From contig NZ_CP067420.1 of NCBI RefSeq assembly GCF_016653635.2, positions 5,110,001-5,174,000 on the forward strand: 64,000 bases of DNA, written 5' to 3'. The stretch is from Skermanella sp. TT6. GTDB taxonomy: Bacteria > Pseudomonadota > Alphaproteobacteria > Azospirillales > Azospirillaceae. The notes below the pieces were generated by a model. The model saw only the letters and a program-made list of their open reading frames with translations. It made no database searches and was not told where the DNA came from. Below, piece after piece: positions 50,078 to 58,001 of the stretch (positions are counted from its first letter, which is position 1; each line of letters opens with the position of its first letter). The position numbers and the translations under genes were made by a program.

Positions 50078-50449
50078 ATGCTCTACGCCATCCTTTGCTA
50101 CGATTCCGAAGACGTCGTCTGTTCCTGGACGAAGGAGCAGGACGATGCCGCCATGGCCCGCCTCGGAGCGGTCCAGCGGAAGCTTGCGGCGGACGGGCGG
50201 CTGGGGCCGGTCGCGCGCCTGCTGCCCACGACGGCGGCGACGACCGTCCGCAAGGGCGCCGAACCCCTCGTGATCGACGGCCCCTTCGCCGAGACCAAGG
50301 AACAGCTCCTGGGGTTCTACATCGTCGAATGCGAGACGCTGGACCAGGCGATCGAGACCGCCGGCGACCTGGCGCGCGCCAGCAGCTCGTCCGGCGCCTA
50401 CGAACTCCGCCCGCTCGCCGTCTTCCGGCCGGGAGTCATCGGGGCGTGA
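50078..50449 (+). CDS. YCII-related DGPF protein partner of an ECF42 sigma factor
   Basis: A 123-residue protein with the YCII/DGPF fold: MLYAILCYDSEDVV, LLPTTAATTVRKGAEPLVIDGPFAETKEQ containing the diagnostic DGPF motif, and LGFYIVECETLDQAIE. Such proteins are the constant neighbours of ECF42 sigma factors and may regulate or be regulated by them. Its stop overlaps the GTG of the sigma gene (GTGA), so the two are coupled. A GGAAGGACC site precedes the ATG. Confidence 0.93.
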   Translation: MLYAILCYDSEDVVCSWTKEQDDAAMARLGAVQRKLAADGRLGPVARLLPTTAATTVRKGAEPLVIDGPFAETKEQLLGFYIVECETLDQAIETAGDLARASSSSGAYELRPLAVFRPGVIGA

Positions 50450-51690
50450 CGGACCTCGCCTGGATCGACGCGGCGCTGACCGCGGCGCGCCCCCAGGCGC
50501 TCGGAGCGCTGCTCCGCTATTTCCGCGACCTCGACGCCGCCGAGGAGGCTTTCCAGGAGGCCTGCCTGCGCGCGCTGGGGAACTGGCCGCGCAAAGGTCC
50601 GCCGCGCGATCCCGCGGCCTGGCTGATCCTCGTCGGGCGGAACGCCGCGATCGACCAGGTCCGCCACCGGGCGAGGCAGCGGCCGCTGCCGCCCGACGAG
50701 GTGATATCCGACCTGGAGGACTCCGAAGCCGCCATGGCCGAGCGGCTGGACGGGTCGCACTACCGCGACGACATCCTCAGGCTCCTGTTCATCTGCTGCC
50801 ATCCCGACCTGCCCGCCACCCAGCAGATCGCGCTGGCGCTCCGCATCGTCTCCGGCCTGCCGGTCCGGCGGATCGCCCGCGCCTTCCTGGTCGGCGAAAG
50901 CGCCATGGAGCAGCGGATCACCCGGGCGAAGGCCCGCATCGCCGGGGCCGACGTGCCGTTCGAGGCGCCGGGTCCGGTCGAGCGCGCGGAACGGCTCGCC
51001 GCCGTCTCCGCGATGATCTACCTGGTGTTCAACGAGGGATATTCCGCCGCCGGCGACACGCCCCGCCGGGCGCCCTTGTGCGACGAGGCGATCCGGCTCG
51101 CCCGGCTGCTGCTGCGGCTGTTCCCCGCCGAGCCCGAGATCATGGGGCTGACCGCCCTGCTGCTGCTGCAGCATGCCCGCACCCCCGCGCGTTTCGACCC
51201 CGCGGGCGCCGTCGTGCTGCTGGAGGACCAGGATCGCGCGCTCTGGAATCGGGAGATGATCGCCGAGGGGCTGGCCCTGATCGACAAGGCCATGCGCCAT
51301 CGGCGGACCGGTCCCTATCAGGTCCAAGCCGCCGTCGCGGCGCTCCATGCCCGGGCGTCCCGGCCGGAGGAAACGGACTGGGCGCAGATCGACCGGCTCT
51401 ACGCCACGCTCGAACGGCTCCAGCCGTCACCGGTCGTGACGCTCAACCGGGCCGTCGCGGTCGCCAAGACCCGGGGGCCCGAGGCAGCCCTTTCCCTGAT
51501 CGAGCCGCTGGAGCCCCGGCTGTCCGGGTATTTCCATTTCTTCGGGGTCAAGGGCGCGCTCCTGATGCAGCTCGGCCGCGCCGGGGAAGCCCGCTGCGCC
51601 TGGGACCGGGCGATCGCGCTGGCCAATACCGCGGCGGAGGCCGCCCATATCCGCCAGCATCTCGACCGGCTCGCCCGGGACCCGGACTGA
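50446..51690 (+). CDS. ECF-type RNA polymerase sigma factor, ECF42 group
   Basis: A 414-residue sigma factor. Region 2 is at about residues 15-85 (RYFRDLDAAEEAFQEACLRAL, WLILVGRNAAIDQVRHR) and region 4 at about 120-180 (LPATQQIALALRIVSGLPVRRIARAFLVGESAMEQRITRAKARI). A long C-terminal extension of about 220 residues follows, with TPR-like helices (LYATLERLQPSPVVTLNRAVAVAK). That extension and the DGPF neighbour define the ECF42 group, which lacks a normal anti-sigma factor. The GTG start overlaps the previous stop. Confidence 0.94.
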   Translation: MTDLAWIDAALTAARPQALGALLRYFRDLDAAEEAFQEACLRALGNWPRKGPPRDPAAWLILVGRNAAIDQVRHRARQRPLPPDEVISDLEDSEAAMAERLDGSHYRDDILRLLFICCHPDLPATQQIALALRIVSGLPVRRIARAFLVGESAMEQRITRAKARIAGADVPFEAPGPVERAERLAAVSAMIYLVFNEGYSAAGDTPRRAPLCDEAIRLARLLLRLFPAEPEIMGLTALLLLQHARTPARFDPAGAVVLLEDQDRALWNREMIAEGLALIDKAMRHRRTGPYQVQAAVAALHARASRPEETDWAQIDRLYATLERLQPSPVVTLNRAVAVAKTRGPEAALSLIEPLEPRLSGYFHFFGVKGALLMQLGRAGEARCAWDRAIALANTAAEAAHIRQHLDRLARDPD

Positions 51691-51716
51691 TCCGGGCCGC
51701 GGACGGCCGGTTCCCG

Positions 51717-51860
51717 TCACGCCCCCGCGAACAGTACCAGGAGCAGCAGGCCGGCGCTCAGGGCCAGGGCGATCTCCAGGCCGAGCTCCACCCGGTCGAA
51801 GCCGCGGCGGCAGTCGCGCACGGAAGTGAGAACCTCGGAAGCGAATTGCTGGGTGGTCAT
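51717..51860 (-). CDS. Small single-pass membrane protein
   Basis: A 47-codon gene: MTTQQFASEVLTSVRDC, then a C-terminal hydrophobic helix (LEIALALSAGLLLLVLFAGA) that reaches the end. The ATG has GGAG 8-10 bases upstream and overlaps the stop of the 140-residue gene as ATGA. It resembles a tail-anchored peptide. The function is unknown. It converges with the sigma-factor gene. Confidence 0.72.
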   Translation of the reverse strand: MTTQQFASEVLTSVRDCRRGFDRVELGLEIALALSAGLLLLVLFAGA

Positions 51861-52279
51861 GGCGAACTCCGTTCTTTTTGTTCTTCCGCCAGCCTGGATT
51901 CTGCGTATCCCGCTTTGCGCATGGCTTTCTTGAGGTCCTCCCAGGCAAGCCAGATGTCCGCCGCATGGACGGCGGCCTGCTCATCGCCTTCGGAACCGGT
52001 GGCGTGATGCCGGAAGTAGTCGGCCGCTCGGCGCATCCGCGCCGCGAGGGTGCCGATGTCGTCCCGGATCGTTTCGGTCCGCAAGGCGGTTTCCCGTTCG
52101 GCAAGCCAGTTTTCGACTTCCGCCATTTCGGCCTGGGTGCAGGCCTTGCGCAGTTTCTCCGGGATGGCCAGGGCGTCCTTGTCGATCTTGCCGACCACCT
52201 CGGACCGGCCGCGCTTGAGGGCGGGGTCATAGGTGGTGCGGATGACCTGGATGACGCGGCGGCGCTCGCGGAACTGCAT
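51857..52279 (-). CDS. Hypothetical helical charged protein
   Basis: A 140-residue soluble, mostly helical protein: VIQVIRTTYDPALKRGRSEVVGKIDKDAL at the start, then AEMAEVENWLAERETALR, a RMRRAADYFRHHA helix and a charged C-terminus ending EEQKERSSP. No family is recognised. It is coupled to the 47-codon membrane peptide. The RTTYDPALKRGRSEVVGKID stretch is reminiscent of short conserved proteins in this bacterial group. Confidence 0.75.
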   Translation of the reverse strand: MQFRERRRVIQVIRTTYDPALKRGRSEVVGKIDKDALAIPEKLRKACTQAEMAEVENWLAERETALRTETIRDDIGTLAARMRRAADYFRHHATGSEGDEQAAVHAADIWLAWEDLKKAMRKAGYAESRLAEEQKERSSP

Positions 52280-52409
52280 GCTGGCGGCTTTCTGACCAAG
52301 CGGGCCGTCCTATGCGGTCCGAACATGGGCAGTATAGTGCGCCGATCCGGGCCGCATATCAAGCCCGAAATCGGTCCGCATAACACTTTCTTGCAGGCGG
52401 AAAGGTCCG

Positions 52410-53417
52410 TCAGCGTCCCCGCCGGCCGGCCAGCGGCCAGTCGTTGCTGATCGAGAAGTTGCGGGCCAGGAACCGGTAGGTGTCCTTCAGCAGCGCCTCG
52501 ATGTCGGGCGACCGCTCGACCGTCACGGCGGCCCACGGATTGATCATCTCGTCCCACAGCATCAGCCGGTGATGCAGTTCGTCGCGCATCTCCCGGATGA
52601 ACTTGGTCTGCGCGCCGATGTTGCGCAGCACGGCCAGGATCTCGCCGGTCTGGGCGTCGGCCTGGGTGAACATGCTGTCGAAATCGGCCAGGGGCGCCCG
52701 GATCAGCACCTGCATGCGGAAGATCTCGTTCCGCACGCCGGGTTCGCGCTTGTAGAGCTTCGACAGGATGCCCAGCTGCGCGCCGATATACTGCACCCGG
52801 GTGTAGCGGTCGCGCAGCGCCTCGATATAGGACAGCTCGCGGCCCAGCTTGTCGATCATGTCGACGACTTCCTGCTTGCGGTCCGCGCCGATGCCCAGCT
52901 TCTCGGCGGCGCGGGCGAAGGCCTCCTGCACGCGCGCCTTGGTCTGCGGGTCCTCGGACAGCTGCTCCAACTGGGTCAGGTCGACCACCTGCGTCTCGCC
53001 GCCCGTAAGCCAGGACACCAGCTGCATGGTCAGGCGGTTGCGCGCGATGGTCCGGTGCTTCTCCTCGACCGTCCAGGAGGCGGTGCCGTCCAGCAGTTCG
53101 TGCGGAATCGAGTCGTTGGGCCGGATCTCCCGCACGTAGCGCAGCGACTTCTCGACGATCCCCAGCAGCTTGCCGTCCTTGGTGTCCGGGTTGAGGTCGA
53201 ACTCCGACCGCAGCACCGGGATCGCGATCGATCCCTTGAGGTCGCCGAGCGGGATATGGAAAGCCGCTTCCTGGGTGTTCTTGACGTAGGAGAAGTAGCC
53301 TCCGTCCATCGAGAAGACCTTGTGCTCGAACTTGAAGGTCTGGCTGCGCTCATCGGAATCAGGGTCCGCCGCCGGCGTGGTGCCGGTCGCCTGCGAAAGC
53401 TGGTCAGCCGCGGTCAT
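52410..53417 (-). CDS. Conserved hypothetical cytosolic protein
   Basis: A 335-residue protein without signal or membrane helix. The first third is beta-rich (SQTFKFEHKVFSMDGGYFSYVKN, FHIPLGDLKGSIAIPVLRSEFDL); the rest is helical, with LGRELSYIEALRDRYTRVQYIGAQLG and FIREMRDELHHRLMLWDEMI. No catalytic pattern is recognised. The ATG at 53417 was chosen because the longer frame (to 53537) begins with unmatched sequence. The gene is divergent from pepN. Confidence 0.82.
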   Translation of the reverse strand: MTAADQLSQATGTTPAADPDSDERSQTFKFEHKVFSMDGGYFSYVKNTQEAAFHIPLGDLKGSIAIPVLRSEFDLNPDTKDGKLLGIVEKSLRYVREIRPNDSIPHELLDGTASWTVEEKHRTIARNRLTMQLVSWLTGGETQVVDLTQLEQLSEDPQTKARVQEAFARAAEKLGIGADRKQEVVDMIDKLGRELSYIEALRDRYTRVQYIGAQLGILSKLYKREPGVRNEIFRMQVLIRAPLADFDSMFTQADAQTGEILAVLRNIGAQTKFIREMRDELHHRLMLWDEMINPWAAVTVERSPDIEALLKDTYRFLARNFSISNDWPLAGRRGR

Positions 53418-53603
53418 GGCCTGAAACTCATCCGTCCGATGGTGGTAACCACAACCGCGTTTATACAATGTCGGCGCGGTTACGGAAAGCACGGCTTTCG
53501 GGATAGCGCGGCGCTCCGTCCAGTCGGCATGCGACAATAGGCCGTCCGCCCTGTTAGGATGCCCCTACGGCCCGCCGTACCGGAAGCAAGCACGGGATCT
53601 CCC

Positions 53604-56258
53604 ATGGACAAGAGCACCCCCCAGGCCATCCACCTGAAGGACTACGCCCCGCCGCCCTACCTGATCGACACCGTCGATCTGGCCTTCGACCTGGGCGAGG
53701 ATGTGACGCGGGTCCGCTCCAGGCTGGCGATACGGGCCAATCCCGATGCCGCCTCCCCCGCCGGCGCGCTGGTGCTGGACGGCCAGGACATGCGGCTGGT
53801 CTCGGTGGCGCTCGACGGGCGGACGCTCGACCCGTCGGAATACTCGGTCGGACCGGAGAGCCTGACCATCCCCGGCCCGCCGGAAGCCTTCTCCCTGGAA
53901 GTGGTGACCGAGCTAAAGCCGCAGGAGAACACCTCCCTGTCCGGCCTGTACCGGACCAGCGGCAATTTCTGCACCCAGTGCGAGGCCGAGGGCTTCCGCA
54001 AGATCACCTACTTCCTCGACCGGCCCGACGTGATGGCGCGCTACCGCACCACCATCACCGCCGACGCGCTGAAATACCCGGTCATGCTGTCCAACGGCAA
54101 CCTGGTGGCCTCCTCGAAGATGGAAGGGGACGGCCGCCACACCGTCACCTGGGAGGACCCCTTCGCCAAGCCCTCCTACCTGTTCGCCCTGGTCGCCGGC
54201 GTGCTGGTCCATGTGGAGGATAGCTACGTCACCCGTTCCGGCCGGACCGTGACCCTGCGGATCTATGTGGAGCCCGGCAACCAGGACAAGTGCGGCCACG
54301 CCATGGCCTCGCTGAAGAAGTCGATGGCCTGGGACGAGGAGGTGTTCGGGCTGGAATACGACCTGGACATCTTCATGATCGTCGCGGTCGGCGACTTCAA
54401 CATGGGAGCCATGGAGAACAAGGGCCTCAACGTCTTCAACACCAAGTACGTGCTGGCCAAGCCGGAGACGGCGACCGACACCGATTTCCTGGGCGTCGAG
54501 GCGGTGGTGGCGCACGAGTATTTCCACAATTGGACCGGCAACCGGGTGACCTGCCGCGACTGGTTCCAGCTCAGCCTGAAGGAAGGGTTGACCGTTTTCC
54601 GCGACCAGGAATTCTCCTCCGACATGCATTCCCGCCCGGTCAAGCGGATCGCCGACGTGCAGCGCCTGCGCGCAGCCCAGTTCCCCGAGGACAGCGGCCC
54701 CATGGCGCACCCGGTGCGCCCCGACAGCTATATCGAGATCAACAACTTCTACACGACCACGGTCTACGAGAAGGGCGCCGAGGTCGTGCGCATGATCCAC
54801 ACGCTGCTGGGGGCCGACGGCTTCCGCAAGGGCATGGACCTCTATTTCGAGCGCCACGACGGGCAGGCCGTCACCTGCGACGACTTCGTCGCCGCGATGG
54901 AGGACGCCGCCGGCAAGGACCTGGGCCAGTTCCGCCGCTGGTACTCCCAGGCCGGGACGCCGGAACTGGCGGTGACCGGGGAATACGACGCCGCCGCGCG
55001 CACCTACCGCCTGACGGTGCGGCAGTCCTGCCCGCCCACGCCGGGCCAGCCGACCAAGCTGCCGTTCCATATCCCGCTGGCCCTCGGCCTGCTCGATCCG
55101 TCCGGTGCCGACATTCCCCTCCGCCTCGCGGGCGAGCCGGGACCCGCCGGCACCTCGCGCGTGCTCGACGTGACCGGGCCCGAGCAGGTGTTCGAGTTCG
55201 TCGACGTGCCGCGGCAGCCGGTGCCGTCGCTGCTGCGGGGCTTCTCCGCCCCGGTCAAGCTGCGTGCGCCCTATACCGACGACGACCTGACTTTCCTGAT
55301 GGCGCATGACGGCGACGCCTTCAACCGCTGGGAGGCCGGCCAGACCCTGGCGACCCGGCTGCTGCTCGACCTGGTCGCCGACCGGGCGGAGAACCGGCCG
55401 CTGGAGCTGTCGCCCGGCTTCATCGACGCCTTCTCCCGGATCCTCAAGGATCCGGACCTCGACCCCGCCTTCGCGGCGCAGGCCCTGACCTTGCCGTCCG
55501 AAGGTTACCTGGGCCAGCAGATGCCGGTGATCGACGTGGACGGCATCCACGAGGTGCGGACCTTCGCCAGGCGCGCCATCGCCGGGCGGCTGCGCGACGA
55601 CCTGCTCGCCACGTACCGCGCGATGGGCGGCAACGAACCCTTCTCGATCGACGCCGCCGCGATCGGCCGGCGCGCCCTGAAGAACCTGGCGCTGGGATAC
55701 CTGATGGCGCTGGAGGACGCCGAGGCGGTCGAGCTGTGCGTCGGCCAGTTCCACAACGCCCAGGCCATGACCGACGTGATCGCGGCGCTGGGCCTGCTGG
55801 CGGACACCCGCCTGCCCCAGCGCGAGTCCGCGCTCCGGCGCTTCTACGACCTGTGGAAGGACGAGCCGCTGGTGGTGGACAAATGGTTCTCGATCCAGGC
55901 CATGTCGGAACGGCCGGAGACGCTGGACGAGGTCGCGGCCCTGCTCGCCCACCCCGCCTTCGAGATCCGCAACCCGAACAAGGTCTACGCCCTGATCGGC
56001 GGCTTCGCCGGCGGCAACCCGGTGCGCTTCCACGACGCGGGCGGCGGCGGCTACCGGTTCCTGGCCGACCAAGTCCTGGCGCTGAACCGTCTCAACCCAC
56101 AGGTGGCGTCGCGCATGGTCAAGATGTTCGCCCGCTGGCGCAAGTACGATCCCCGGCGCCAGTCCCTGATGCGCGCCGAGCTGGAACGCATCGTCGCCAC
56201 CCCCGGGCTGTCGCGCGACGTGTTCGAGATCGCCTCCAAGAGCCTGGAAGCCTCCTGA
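53604..56258 (+). CDS. pepN: Aminopeptidase N (M1 metallopeptidase)
   Basis: An 884-residue M1 peptidase with the exopeptidase motif GAMENKGLNVFNTKYV, the zinc motif VVAHEYFHNWTGNRVTCRDWFQLSLKEGLT (HEXXH followed by Glu 18 residues on) and the catalytic Tyr region NNFYTTTVYEKGAEVVRM. The N- and C-domains follow the E. coli PepN layout. It degrades peptides in the cytosol. ATG at 53604 follows a GGGATC stretch. A 12-bp hairpin follows the stop codon. Confidence 0.97.
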   Translation: MDKSTPQAIHLKDYAPPPYLIDTVDLAFDLGEDVTRVRSRLAIRANPDAASPAGALVLDGQDMRLVSVALDGRTLDPSEYSVGPESLTIPGPPEAFSLEVVTELKPQENTSLSGLYRTSGNFCTQCEAEGFRKITYFLDRPDVMARYRTTITADALKYPVMLSNGNLVASSKMEGDGRHTVTWEDPFAKPSYLFALVAGVLVHVEDSYVTRSGRTVTLRIYVEPGNQDKCGHAMASLKKSMAWDEEVFGLEYDLDIFMIVAVGDFNMGAMENKGLNVFNTKYVLAKPETATDTDFLGVEAVVAHEYFHNWTGNRVTCRDWFQLSLKEGLTVFRDQEFSSDMHSRPVKRIADVQRLRAAQFPEDSGPMAHPVRPDSYIEINNFYTTTVYEKGAEVVRMIHTLLGADGFRKGMDLYFERHDGQAVTCDDFVAAMEDAAGKDLGQFRRWYSQAGTPELAVTGEYDAAARTYRLTVRQSCPPTPGQPTKLPFHIPLALGLLDPSGADIPLRLAGEPGPAGTSRVLDVTGPEQVFEFVDVPRQPVPSLLRGFSAPVKLRAPYTDDDLTFLMAHDGDAFNRWEAGQTLATRLLLDLVADRAENRPLELSPGFIDAFSRILKDPDLDPAFAAQALTLPSEGYLGQQMPVIDVDGIHEVRTFARRAIAGRLRDDLLATYRAMGGNEPFSIDAAAIGRRALKNLALGYLMALEDAEAVELCVGQFHNAQAMTDVIAALGLLADTRLPQRESALRRFYDLWKDEPLVVDKWFSIQAMSERPETLDEVAALLAHPAFEIRNPNKVYALIGGFAGGNPVRFHDAGGGGYRFLADQVLALNRLNPQVASRMVKMFARWRKYDPRRQSLMRAELERIVATPGLSRDVFEIASKSLEAS

Positions 56259-56259
56259 C

Positions 56260-56288
56260 CCTGCGGCCGGGAACTCCCCGGCCGCAGG
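56260..56288 (+). terminator. Hairpin terminator after pepN
   Basis: CCTGCGGCCGGG-AACTC-CCCGGCCGCAGG forms a perfect 12-bp stem immediately after the stop codon. Only CTT follows, so termination may need help. Confidence 0.65.
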
Positions 56289-56481
56289 CTTACCCTCGCT
56301 TGTCTTGATCATCGAACCTGCGCGGACCACCCGATTCTCACGGGTCCGCCGGACATGCGCATCAGAGAGCATATCGACGGCATGTCCTCTCTTTTTTATT
56401 AAAAAATGCCTTGAAAATGCCCGCGGCGGTAAGCAGTATCGGGCATCTTGTGGGACAGGCTCCGAACGGGAGCCCGGCTTC

Positions 56482-56799
56482 ATGCACGTTAATATTGATA
56501 TTCCCGTAAGAGACACGCTTCCGGATGCGCTCGAACGGGATGAAGGTGGTGGAATGACTGTGCCAGTCGTGGACAAGCCCGGCAGCAGGGATTTCGCTTT
56601 GATCGACAATGGTATGGAGCCATGGGATCCCGATCAGGCCGAGCGTGACGAGTGCATCCGGGTGATGGAACTCAACGCCACCTCCCAGAACAGCAACGAA
56701 AACGCTGGCGTGGCGGTCGATAGCATTGTCGAGGTCACCAGACGCGTCGCTGCGGGAAACCTCACCGTCGCAGATAAAATAAACAGCCTGCTCGACTGA
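56482..56799 (+). CDS. Small acidic hypothetical protein
   Basis: A 105-residue acidic protein: MHVNIDIPVRDTLPDALERDEGG, then FALIDNGMEPWDPDQAERDE and a C-terminal VEVTRRVAAGNLTVADKINSLLD. It is likely soluble with disordered acidic stretches. It is 13 bases upstream of the 204-residue gene and surely co-transcribed. No family is recognised. G+C is lower than in the flanking genes. Confidence 0.65.
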   Translation: MHVNIDIPVRDTLPDALERDEGGGMTVPVVDKPGSRDFALIDNGMEPWDPDQAERDECIRVMELNATSQNSNENAGVAVDSIVEVTRRVAAGNLTVADKINSLLD

Positions 56800-56812
56800 T
56801 CGGTTTGCCGGA

Positions 56813-57427
56813 ATGACGTCTCCGCTCTGCTCGGACCCGGCGAAAGCCATGGATCTCGCGATAAATCTCCAGCGCGCCACGGGCAAACTGCTTAGCGAGC
56901 GCATGGGTATTCGGGCAGATCTGTCCAGGCAACTCTTCCTCGACATCGCCGTGAACTGGTTTCGGGACTTTGACCGGATCAAGCTGGACGAAACCAAGGG
57001 TGTTCGTCCGGCCCGTCTGATCGCCTACCTGATGTTCTGGATCAGGAAGGTCAAGCCGGTGTCCGCAGCCTACCGGGAAGCCGACATAAGAGCCGCGCTG
57101 TCGTCTGGGCGCGCGGTACCCTCTTCCAAAGAGATCATCGATATCAATGAGCGGGTGGCCATCCTTCTCGCGTTCGAGTTCCTGGCGGATTATGCGAAAG
57201 GCAAGTCGATCATCGTCTACGATGCCTCGCAGGGCATGGACAGGCCGTACGTCTACGACAGAGCCAGGTTCGACGCCGCGGTCGACAGATACCTGAACCA
57301 GAGGCTCGGATCGGATGGCAAGTCCGTGCTCCAGACGCTGATCCGCGATATGCGTTACAAAGCATTCGGCCCGCACAATCTCGTCCATCTGATGGACCAG
57401 TTCGTTTTCAGGCTGGTATCCGAGTAA
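56813..57427 (+). CDS. Hypothetical protein upstream of tRNA-Sec
   Basis: A 204-residue helical protein: MDLAINLQRATGKLLSERMG, DLSRQLFLDIAVNWFRDFDR, IAYLMFWIRKVKPVSAAYREADI and a C-terminal TLIRDMRYKAFGPHNLVHLMDQFVFRL. No membrane helix or known motif is seen. Together with the small acidic protein it forms a two-gene unit next to a tRNA gene, a common site for integrated cargo. The function is unknown. Confidence 0.72.
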   Translation: MTSPLCSDPAKAMDLAINLQRATGKLLSERMGIRADLSRQLFLDIAVNWFRDFDRIKLDETKGVRPARLIAYLMFWIRKVKPVSAAYREADIRAALSSGRAVPSSKEIIDINERVAILLAFEFLADYAKGKSIIVYDASQGMDRPYVYDRARFDAAVDRYLNQRLGSDGKSVLQTLIRDMRYKAFGPHNLVHLMDQFVFRLVSE

Positions 57428-57516
57428 CCGGAAACCATCCGCTTCCGCCCGCGGCACCGATAAACCCTTGAAATCGTTAAATCCGTTCGCATGTGCTGAT
57501 TGGCACATGCCAAACC

Positions 57517-57609
57517 GGAGGCGACAAGGGTCTGGTGGCCCTCCTGGTCTTCAAAACCAGCGGCACGCCCCAAGCGTGCGGTGGGTTCGATTCCCATCCG
57601 CCTCCGCCA
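57517..57609 (+). tRNA. selC: tRNA-Sec (anticodon TCA)
   Basis: The 93-base tRNA has acceptor stem GGAGGCG/CGCCTCC with encoded CCA. Its D stem is long (AGGGTC/GGCCCT). The anticodon stem-loop is CTGGT-CTTCAAA-ACCAG with anticodon TCA at 57551-57553. The long variable arm is GCACGC/GCGTGC, and the T arm is TGGG-TTCGATT-CCCA. These are the marks of selenocysteine tRNA, which reads UGA. No selA, selB or selD is in the window. Confidence 0.95.
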
Positions 57610-57770
57610 TGTCCCGGCGCATCTGTACAAGCGGCATGCACCTTTGACATAGGGCCGGGCACTCCGTCGGCCATGTGACAAAAACAAGTCGGTAGGTTGA
57701 TCATTATCTGAAAGAGTGAACGTTCCCCGAATGAGTTTGTTAGGAAGGGGGTGCGGCACAGCTTTCAGGC

Positions 57771-57986
57771 ATGTTCGGAATGTATCCTACGCTTATGAAG
57801 AAACCCGGCCCGTCGTCCACGGCCCCCACCGTCGGCGCGGCCGATCGGAAGCTCGTGTGGGTGCCCAACGTTCCGACTCCCGTCGTCCTGGTCGAGCTTT
57901 TCGAAGGATGGGCCCTGGTAGAGGACCCGTCCGGCCAAGTCCACGCCGTCGATGCGGATCAGGTCGACTACGCCGAGCCCGCCTGA
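57771..57986 (+). CDS. Small hypothetical protein
   Basis: A 71-residue protein ending in a plausible small beta-fold: LVWVPNVPTPVVLVELFEGWALVEDPSGQVHAVDADQVDYAEPA. No good ribosome-binding site precedes any of the three possible ATGs (57771, 57780, 57795), so both start and reality are uncertain. It converges with the TPR gene of the cellulose operon. Confidence 0.5.
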   Translation: MFGMYPTLMKKPGPSSTAPTVGAADRKLVWVPNVPTPVVLVELFEGWALVEDPSGQVHAVDADQVDYAEPA

Positions 57987-58001
57987 TCCGCCCTCCCCTG
58001 T

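Noticed and set aside
53913..56609. Very long minus-strand frame opposite pepN
   Set aside because: Shadow created by high GC at third codon positions; pepN on the plus strand is unmistakable.
57477..57704. Frames overlapping the tRNA-Sec gene on both strands
   Set aside because: The tRNA structure accounts for this sequence; the frames show no protein features.
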